64,000 nucleotides of DNA from Buttiauxella agrestis ATCC 33320 (GTDB taxonomy: Bacteria; Pseudomonadota; Gammaproteobacteria; Enterobacterales; Enterobacteriaceae): positions 79,795 through 143,794 of the forward strand of contig NZ_JMPI01000057.1 of assembly GCF_000735355.1 (NCBI RefSeq). Direction: 5' to 3'. The number at the start of each line of letters is the position of its first letter. Position 1 is the stretch's first letter. Position numbers and translations under genes: made by a program. Of the stretch, positions 52,644 through 61,500 are shown piece by piece. Below the pieces are notes generated by a model, which was not told where the DNA came from, ran no database searches, and worked only from the letters and a program-made list of their open reading frames with translations.

Positions 52644-54584
52644 GTGTCACTTTTCAAACAGCTTCTAATAGCTATCTTTCTATTTATGCTGATCATCTTC
52701 AGCGGTAGTTTTATTGTGAATCTCGAAAGTTCCCGGGAGCAATACAATAACCAGCTGCTTTCTCACGCGCAGGATGCCGCGACCGCATTGGGCCTTTCGC
52801 TCACCCCGCACGTTGACGATCCCGCGATGATCGAGTTAATGGTCAGTTCAATTTTCGATAGCGGCTACTACGATGCCATCCGTGTCATCGATCAGTCGAG
52901 CGGCAAAACGATTCTTGAGCGCAGCGCGTCGTTGTCTATTCCCGAAGTGCCGGGCTGGTTTGTCGCCCTGGTCAATGTGAAACCGCAAGCCGGTGAAGCG
53001 ACGATTATGCGGGGCTGGCAGCAGGCGGCGCGCGTCGAAGTCCTGAGCAACCCGGTGTTTGCTATCAAGCGCTTATGGGAAAGCACGCTGGCAAACCTGC
53101 TGTGGATGCTGGCCTGTTCCGTGGTTTGTATTCTGGCGGGTGCCGCACTTTTGCGCCGCCAGTTACGCCCGCTCAATTATATGGTGAAACAATCCCAGGC
53201 GATTACCCGCCGCGAATATCTCACTCAGCTCGACTTACCGAAAACGCCGGAGTTGCGCCGCGTTGTGGAGGCCATGAACCTGATGGTCGCTAAACTTAAA
53301 TCCCTGTTTGAAGATCAGGCCGAGCACAGCGAACGTCTGCACAATGAGGCCTATCTCGATAGCCAAACCGGTATCGCTAACCGTCGCGCTTTCGACTTGC
53401 AGATGCAGACCCGCTTAAGCGATGAAGAATCGGCATCTGGCTATTTGCTGTTATTGCGCATTCAGGATCTCGGTGGCCTGAACCAGCGTTTTGGCGGCCC
53501 GCATACCGATAACTTGCTGAAGCATGTTGCCGATATGATGAATGTCGTGAAGAACCAACATGCCAATGCCGACAGCATTCTTGCCCGTATTCGCGGTGGC
53601 GAATTTGCCCTGCTTTGCCCAGGCGTAACGCACAATGAAATGCTGACTTTGCAGAACTCGCTCAATCAGCAACTTGCCGCCTTCTACGCAACCGGCATGT
53701 CTGACATTAACCCGGTCGCGCATACGGGAATGGTGCCGTTTAGTTATGGGGATTCCCCGCAGTCGCTGATTGTTCAGGCCGACCGCGCATTGATGGAAGC
53801 CGAAACCCATACCACGCATCAGACCAACCTGTTCCCTGTGGTTCAAACTGATGCAGCCAATGAAGACCAGCATCTGTGGTTTACGCGCCTTGAGAATGCA
53901 CTGAGCAAAGAGCAGTTCCAGTTGTTCTTCCAGCCGGTTGTGGACTGCAAAAACATACAAAAAGTGATTCATTACAAAGTGCTGTCGCGCATCATTGATG
54001 AAAAAGGCAACAGCATTCCTGCCGGTCGTTTCCTGCCGTGGATCCACCGGTTTGGCTGGAGCCAGCGCCTTGATCAGGTGATGTTGAGTCTGACGTTGAA
54101 GCAGTTGAAAAACTATCCGGGTTATCTGGCGCTCAGCCTGTCAGGAAGTTCTCTGGCAAATGACGCCACTATCAAGCAGTTGCTTAACCCACTGAAGACG
54201 AACCCGCAGCTTGCCGGTCGTTTAATTCTGGAGCTGGATGAGAACCAACTGCCGGAACCTGAGCAAATGGAAGTGTTTATCAAATCGCTGAACCAATTTG
54301 GTTGCCGCCTTGGCCTGCAACACTTCGGTAGCCGCTTCGATATGATTGGGCACCTGTCGCAATGGGGCCTGGCGTACCTGAAAATTGATTCCAGCTATAT
54401 CCGCCACATTGATATTGAGAGCGATAAACGCTTGTTTATCGACGTGTTACACAGCGCAACCAACAATATTGACCTGCCGCTGATTGCCGAGCGTGTTGAA
54501 ACCGAAGGGGAGCTGCGCGTGCTGCAAGAAGTGGGGATTTATGGCGCGATGGGGCAGTTGTTGGGTGAGCCAGCACCGTTCTGA
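52644..54584 (+). CDS. lapD: LapD-type c-di-GMP receptor controlling LapG
   Basis: A 646-residue inside-out receptor: TM1 (about 5-25), periplasmic LapD/MoxY output domain (26-150), TM2 (about 152-172), HAMP, degenerate GGDEF (RGGEF) and degenerate EAL (KVLSR). Both degenerate motifs are the LapD hallmarks, so it binds but does not make or cut c-di-GMP. W125 in the output domain (RGWQQAARVEV) matches the tryptophan that grips LapG in Pseudomonas. GTG start at 52644 with AGGAT before it, 9 bp after lapG. Confidence 0.94.
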   Translation: MSLFKQLLIAIFLFMLIIFSGSFIVNLESSREQYNNQLLSHAQDAATALGLSLTPHVDDPAMIELMVSSIFDSGYYDAIRVIDQSSGKTILERSASLSIPEVPGWFVALVNVKPQAGEATIMRGWQQAARVEVLSNPVFAIKRLWESTLANLLWMLACSVVCILAGAALLRRQLRPLNYMVKQSQAITRREYLTQLDLPKTPELRRVVEAMNLMVAKLKSLFEDQAEHSERLHNEAYLDSQTGIANRRAFDLQMQTRLSDEESASGYLLLLRIQDLGGLNQRFGGPHTDNLLKHVADMMNVVKNQHANADSILARIRGGEFALLCPGVTHNEMLTLQNSLNQQLAAFYATGMSDINPVAHTGMVPFSYGDSPQSLIVQADRALMEAETHTTHQTNLFPVVQTDAANEDQHLWFTRLENALSKEQFQLFFQPVVDCKNIQKVIHYKVLSRIIDEKGNSIPAGRFLPWIHRFGWSQRLDQVMLSLTLKQLKNYPGYLALSLSGSSLANDATIKQLLNPLKTNPQLAGRLILELDENQLPEPEQMEVFIKSLNQFGCRLGLQHFGSRFDMIGHLSQWGLAYLKIDSSYIRHIDIESDKRLFIDVLHSATNNIDLPLIAERVETEGELRVLQEVGIYGAMGQLLGEPAPF

Positions 54585-54596
54585 TTGATGAAAAAT

Positions 54597-54666
54597 GGTG
54601 GATGACGCTGCCGCTTATCCACCCTACTCGTGTTTCGTAGATCGGATAAGCGGCAGCGTCATCCGA
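54597..54666. repeat. REP-like element pair
   Basis: GGTGGAT ... ATCCACC (54597-54623) and TCGGAT ... ATCCGA (54642-54666), between convergent lapD and a small gene. Interior bases GACGCTGCCGCTT are typical of enterobacterial REPs. It probably also limits readthrough. Confidence 0.8.
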
Positions 54667-54667
54667 C

Positions 54668-55018
54668 TCAGAAGATCCCTTGATCGTCGCTGTTCAATAA
54701 ATCCTCTAACCCACCCAACCCCTGGCGCGCCTGCGCACGATTCATCAGCTTCACCTGCGCCATTGGCGGCAGGTCGGTGATCGTAATCACCCCTTTTTGA
54801 ATCAGCAGGAAAATCAGGTCGTCCAGAACGCGGACCATTTCAAGGTCACTGCGTTGCAGTAATTCTTTATGTTGCAGGCTTTCATCCACCACGTTGCGGG
54901 CGTTATTCCAGGCGGTGATTTCAGGCGTCTGCGTGAAGACTTCACCTGTCATTCCGGTAAACGGCTCGTTCTCAACCCGTGTCAGTTGCCCTTCTTCATT
55001 ACGTTGAACGTAATACAT
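54668..55018 (-). CDS. Small conserved protein downstream of the adhesin gene
   Basis: A 116-residue soluble acidic protein, MYYVQRNEEGQLTRVENEPF. The central stretch LEMVRVLDDLIFLLIQKGVITITDLPPMAQVKLMNRAQAR is helical. I recall similar short proteins in pseudomonads carrying the doubtful name tryptophan synthase beta-like; the name has no functional support here. No signal peptide or membrane segment. It lies 71 bp after the adhesin stop on the same strand. AAAGG precedes the ATG. Confidence 0.75.
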   Translation of the reverse strand: MYYVQRNEEGQLTRVENEPFTGMTGEVFTQTPEITAWNNARNVVDESLQHKELLQRSDLEMVRVLDDLIFLLIQKGVITITDLPPMAQVKLMNRAQARQGLGGLEDLLNSDDQGIF

Positions 55019-55056
55019 TTCCAGTACCTTTCTTTTATTGCCAGTACGGCATGTGA

Positions 55057-55084
55057 AATCACCGCCCGGTGAAGGGCGGTGATT
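55057..55084 (-). terminator. Hairpin after the giant adhesin gene
   Basis: Perfect 11-bp stem AATCACCGCCC / GGGCGGTGATT with a six-base loop, 6 bp past the adhesin stop. Only three Ts follow on the minus strand, so it may partly terminate or protect the adhesin mRNA 3' end. Confidence 0.65.
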
Positions 55085-55089
55085 ATCAT

Positions 55090-55521
55090 TTAGTGTGAGT
55101 AATGTTCTGGCTTGGCAATCAAGTGATCCAGCGAGTAGTGCGATGAACCACCTGAGTCGTGCATCGTTCCAGCGTCACCCGCGTGCGGAGCACCCGGTAA
55201 GTGTGTCGCTGCAGACGCCAGGCCTTTGCCTTGGCCGTGATCATCACCGCCTCTGATGTGGTGCGTAATGTCCGGGTTCTCGTGCAGTTCTTTCGCCAGG
55301 CTGCTGAGATCGTGTTTCGCTTCGTTGCTGTCATCTTTTCCGGTAAAGACTTTAGCGTCGTCACGGCCCGAATGAGCTTTGGCATCAGGGTGAAGATTAA
55401 ACGACAAGGTTTCATGGCTGTCATCGAACAGGTTACTTAAACCATGATCATGGCCGTGCGTCGCGTGATGTGTTTTACCCGAAGTATCAACGTCATGCTT
55501 ACCACGATGGGATAGATCATC
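55090..55521 (-). other. His/Asp-rich C-terminal tail of the adhesin
   Basis: About 143 codons after the last Ig-like repeat. Roughly 22 are His, with THGHDHG and THH clusters. The part SHETLSFNLHPD and the last 13 residues resemble type 1 secretion C-terminal modules in layout, but the histidine content is unusual. A role in secretion, metal binding or both is possible. Confidence 0.6.
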
Positions 55522-58500
55522 CATTGTGAAATCTGACTGTTGATGGATAACGTTGCTGTTGCCATGATCGTCGTGAGCAATCACTGAAACATTCACGCTA
55601 TTTTTACCGACATTCAGTTCATGGGTATTAACCGGAACGTCATATGTCAGATGGCCATTCTCTTCGTGCAGTACCACGTCATAATGCTTGTGGTTGATGG
55701 TGACATTGATATGTTCATTGTCATGCACATCGGCGCTGTCAATCTGGCCGGTGATATGAGTCAGATGGTGACGTGCTTCCTGCGAGTCGATGTGGTTATC
55801 GTCGGTGACATTATTGATAGTGATTTTGGCATCGGCATGGGTGTCCAACTGGATATGCTGGGTGGTCTCTTTAGTGATGACATTCCCTGCATGATCCTGA
55901 GTGGTCACTTTGGCTTTCAGGATATTGTCACCGTCGTTCAACCATTTTTTCTCAATATCAGCCTTATAAACTAACTGGCCATTGAGCAATTCAACATCAG
56001 CAGAGAAGGTGTGGTGATTGATTTCAAATTCCACATGATCACCCTCTTGCACATCACCACCCACCTGGCCGGTGACAGAAATAGTCTCAGGCGCGCTGGC
56101 ATTGATCACGTGATTTGGTGTGACTGGATCGAGGGCGATCGTCGCATCAATTTTTGTATCAACGTAAACCGGATGGATGACTGGTGGAGTCGTTAAGTGG
56201 TTACCTGCATTATCAGTAACGCTGACGCTTACACTCAGATCGTTGTGGCCTTCCTGCACCCAATCCTTTTTAACATCAAACTCATAGCCAAGATGGTTCC
56301 CCATCATTTTTACTTCAGCCGTCGCGGTATGACCATTAACTTCCAGTGTCACCGTATCGCCCGCTTTCGCATCGCCATCAACCTGGCCCGTCACAGAAAT
56401 ACGTTTCGATTCGAGCGCATTAATCGTGTTATCAGCTGTCAGCGAATTGACGGTAATCGTCGCATCAGCATGGGAGTCCAGCGTAACAACCTGGTTATAA
56501 GCAGGTATCAGTCTATTTCCAGCATCATCGGTTACCTGCACATTAACGGTGACGTTGTTATCACCTTCATGCAGCCAGGTTTTATCCATCCGAACGTCGT
56601 AACCAAGATGGTCGCCAACGGGGACAACTTTGGTCCGGATTTCATGGTTGTTAACGTTCAGCGTCACGATGTCACCATCACGAGCGTCCCCATCAACCAT
56701 TCCTGTAACATGAATTTGTGCGGGTGCCTTGCCGTTAACCACATTTCCTACCGCCACTGGGTCGATATTAATCGACGCATCAATTGTGGTATCGAGCTTA
56801 ATGTGATGAGTATCGGTAGAGGTTGCAGGGTTGCCAGCGTTGTCTTCCCCATTGATGGTGATAGTGACCGTGTTATCGCCTTCAATTAACGCATCGGTTG
56901 AAACCGGAATAGCAAAAGTCTTATGCACACCGTCATCAGCGACGACAACGTCTTTAATATCAACAGTGATATTCGTGCCGTTCAAATCGATGGTTATCTT
57001 GCCGTTGACAACATCACCCGTAATGACGCCATGCACAATAGTATTGGCATTGTGGGATTCATTAATATTCACTCGATTATCACCAGCAACAGTATCAATT
57101 TTCACCGTGTTTGCTGCATCGTGGTCGATGGTAATGGTGTTTGTTTCGGTGACGGTTAAGGTGTTGCCGACAGCATCGACGCCGGTCACTTTATAGGTAA
57201 TCGTCTGATCGGCAAGCAGATCGGAAGTCGGGACATCCAGTTTAAAGGTGTACCCATGTGTATCATCGCCATGGATGGTTACAGGGCGCTCATTGCCATT
57301 AATGGTAAGAATAACAGTGCTACCGTCTTTCACATCGCCGGTCACTGTGCCGCTAATCTGCGTGGTTGAATGCTGACTTTCTTCGATGTTCAGGATGTTG
57401 TCTTTTGCCACCGGATCAAACGTCAGCTTCACATCGGCATGATCGTCAATGGTCACAACTCTGCTCTGACTTTGAGTAAAGTGGTTACCGGAGCTGTCTT
57501 CGCCATTTACCGTCACGACGATCGTTGGTTTATCGGTGTGCTGGTATTGCGCTTCAGCTTTGAGATCGGCGGAGTCAACGTTCACCGTATAGACCAGCTT
57601 CCCGGTCACAGCATCCACTTCAACAAGCCCGCTCTTCACAACGCCATTGAGCATGATCGTAACTTTGTCGCCGACCGCTGCATCGCCATCTACCGTGCCG
57701 GTGATCTTCGTGTGTTCTGCGCTGAGATCTTTCGCCGAAAGGATGTCATCACCGGACACGATATTCATTTTGATACCCGCATGGGCCTCGGTATCAACGG
57801 TAATATTCTGAGTCGCTTGGGCTACGAGGGTATTACCATGCTCATCATGCCCAGTCACTGCTACGATGATCGGTTTGCCGTCAACTAAATCACTGATTTG
57901 TACATCAACTTTGTAAGTCCCGTCTTGAGCCACTTCTACATCGCGATATTCATGGCCATTGGCGGTCAGCGTTACGTGATCGCCTGGCTGCACGTCACCC
58001 GATACCTTACCGGTGATTTGCGTGGTAGCCGCTGTACTTTCATTCGAATTGATAATGTTATCGCCCGCGACAGTGTTAATAGTGATACCAGCGCTAATGT
58101 CCGTATCAACAGTAATATTTTTACCGTCCGTTGCCGTAAATGTATTCCCCTGATCGTCTTGCCCGGTCACGCTCACGGTGATGGTGGGGGTATGGCGCAG
58201 ATCGTCAACGCTGACGTCTTTGCTAAAACGCATCACACCTTCGGAATCGGTAAAGACCTGAGTGGTAACAGGATTTCCATTCACCATGATGGTGACGTTA
58301 CTGCCGTCATGAATACCATCACCTTTGACGATGCCGCTGATGGCGGTCGTTCCCGCACCCGCTTCGGCAATGTTGATCACATTATCGCCAGCAATATTAT
58401 CGAGGTGAATTTCGGCCTTAGCCTCAGTATCTACGCTCAGTTCTTGAGATGCCGTAAACACTTGGTTGCCGTTGTGCGACGTGACGAGTGCTGTCACAGC

Positions 58501-61500
58501 CGGACTGTTCATCAGGCTTGCTGTATCAACCGGAATTTCATATCCGTACTCACCTGGGAGATTTGGCAATTCAACGACTTTACCGGTATAGGAATCTCTA
58601 CCGATATGTAGCGTCACTTCATCACCAGGAAGAACATCCCCTGAAACCGTACCGCGAATTAAGGTCTTGCCCGCTTCTGATTCGGCTTTATTGATCACAT
58701 CATTACCCGCAACCGGGCTGATGGTGATTTCGGCATGTGGGGTTTGACCAGCGTTCGATGGATCTACATATGGCGTCTGCGCAGAGCTATCGTTTTTACC
58801 CGGTGCAACAACTTGATCTATTGCCGTCTGACTATTACCGTAGTGATCGGTACCTGTGACTTCAGCAAAAATATACTGGTTTTTATCAGCACGTAATACC
58901 GTAGTCTCCAGCCCTGAACTAACGTCTTTTACAATCTCAGTGCGAAAACCTAGATAAGGCTTGCCATCGGAAGAGTCAGTGCGGATTTCAACGGTCGTGC
59001 TGTAGGTATGACCTTCAGTAGTGAAAGTAACGGTATCTCCTGCTTTCACATCACCGCCAACAGCCCCCATGAACAGATAATGATCACCTACAATATCGAC
59101 GCTGAAGTCTAATTGCGCATCGGCCCGTGTATCAATCCCCACGGCGTGATCGGCCGTTGCCAGCACGGTGTTCCCCGCCGCATCGTAGCCGGTTACTGAT
59201 GCATGAAGAATCGGTTTATCGCCACCGGAAAGCAGATCTGTGGTACTCACATCAATGCTGTAACCCAGGCCGTGGCCCGTGCCTTCAGAAACGACTTTTC
59301 CGAAGTAATGCTGATTGTTGACCTCAAGATCAACGGTGTCACCGATATGAACATCACCGGTGACTTTTCCAGTAATAGTGGTGTGTTCCTGATGAGCATC
59401 TACATTATTGATCCAGTCATCACCCGAAACAGTACCAATAGAAATCGTCGCGTTTGCGCTGTCATCTCTGGAGACATCGTGTGACGCGTAAACCGAAACG
59501 CTGTTGCCATGCAGATCGACAGCCGTAACAGTGGCATGAATATATGGATTGGCTAACAGCGCGTCGGTTCTCACGTCAACGGAATAACCCAGGCCACCCT
59601 TGAGATATGCCAGTGGTTCTACCGTCGCACGGTAATCAATTCCATTGACCCAAACATGAACGATATCCCCTTCATGAACATCGCCACCGACGGTGCCGTT
59701 AATGTTGGTGGTTGGGTGCTTTTGATCAAGGTGATTAAGGATATCGTCGCCAGAAACCACGTTGATCGTCACTGATGCATTAGCATGATCATCAATAATG
59801 ACGTCGTGATGGGCAGTAGCTACGGTGCTATTTTGTGCCTGATCCGTGACGCTGATGCTGGCATGAATATGCGGATTGGCCTGAAGATCTGCCGTACTGA
59901 CGGAAATATGGTACCCCATCTTTCCATTACCCTGATCTTCTACAAACCCTTGATAGTCATGACCATTGATGGTTAACGTCAGAGGGTCGCCTGCATGCAT
60001 TTCCCCTTTAACCGTGCCACTAACCAGAGTATGCCCCTGCTTGAGTTCATCGGCGTTCAGGGCGTTATCAGGCGTAACGTAATCAACCGTAATTTCAGCT
60101 TCAACTTTCAGATCAACAACAACAGTCCTGTCTGCTTCAGCAGTTGCCGTGTTGTTGGCGTTATCGGTGGCGATCACGCTTGCCGTAAAGTGATGGTCGA
60201 CCATCAGGTCGTGGGTACTCACCTGTTTGTTCCAGACCAGGTTGCCCTGAGAATCTTTAGTGACTTCTGTCGTCAGCTCATTGCCATTAATCACCAGGTG
60301 AACAACGTCGCCTTCTTTCGCGTCGCCGCCGACGGTGCCTGAAACCGTGGTTAATTCTTTATCCGACTCTTTACCATTGATCATATCGTCGCCGGTGACA
60401 GGATCGATAGTGATGCTCGCCGTCGCTTCCAGATCAATATCAATATGGTGAGAGATATCGATATGATCTGCGTTACCGGCGGCGTCGTGCGCCACAACAT
60501 GGGCAATCGGGTCCGGGTCGGCCAGCAGATCTTTGGTCAACACATCTACGCTATAACCTAAAGCGCCATGCTGATAAGGCAGCTTGATAACGGTAGTTTC
60601 ATATGAGTGATGATTAACGGTAATGGTGACTCTATCGCCTTCATTAATCTCACCGCTCGATGTGCCGCTCACGGTGCCGGTGACTTTGGTGGTGTGCTCT
60701 CGTGATTCGTGGTGGTTAATGATGTTATCGCCAGTCACCTGGCCCACAGTGAGAATGCCATCGGCGTGGTTATCAATATGAACAGTGTGTTCAGTGGTAA
60801 CAGTAACAACGTTGTGCAGTTCGTCATGAGAGGTGACGGAGGCGGTAAATTTCACATCGGTGTCGATTTTATTGCGGTCACTTAAATCGTCAGATTTATG
60901 ATCAGCCTTCTGATGATTGTTGCCGAAAGCATAAGAATCAACATCGATCTTATAGCCTAAGTGACCGTTATCCAGAACTATCACATTCCCTGGATAATCA
61001 GCCCCATTGATCGTAATCACTACGTGATCGCCAACTTTAGCATCGCCACCCACGTCACCGGTGATCGTCACTTTAGGCTGTTCTAAGTCATTGTAGTTAA
61101 GCACGTCGTCAGCAGTGACTTTATCGATACCAATAGTGGCATCGGCATGGGTATCGACCGCAATATCATGCGTATGAGAAGTCGTGACGACGTTACCGAT
61201 TTCATCATGGCTGGTGATAGAAACTTCTACCGTGTCCAGACCTTCATAAAGCCCGCCCGGTGGCACCGGCACTTCGTAATATAGATGGCCATTTAAATCA
61301 GTGTGAACCACGCCTGGATAATCATCATGTGCAGGATTGCCGTGTTCATCAACTCCCGATACACGTACGGTGACTGCATCGCCATTTTTCGCATCATCCC
61401 CCGTGACGGCTCCACGAATGATGGTGTTACTACGGGCCTCAATTTTGCTGACCCAATCTTCGCCCGCAACGGTATCGATGGTGAAATCGTTGACCGCAAA

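Noticed and set aside
56197..56889. Long plus-strand frames antisense to the adhesin (also at 57370-57888 and 57898-58611)
   Set aside because: They arise from the repetitive codon pattern of the adhesin repeats read on the opposite strand; no start signals or known families.
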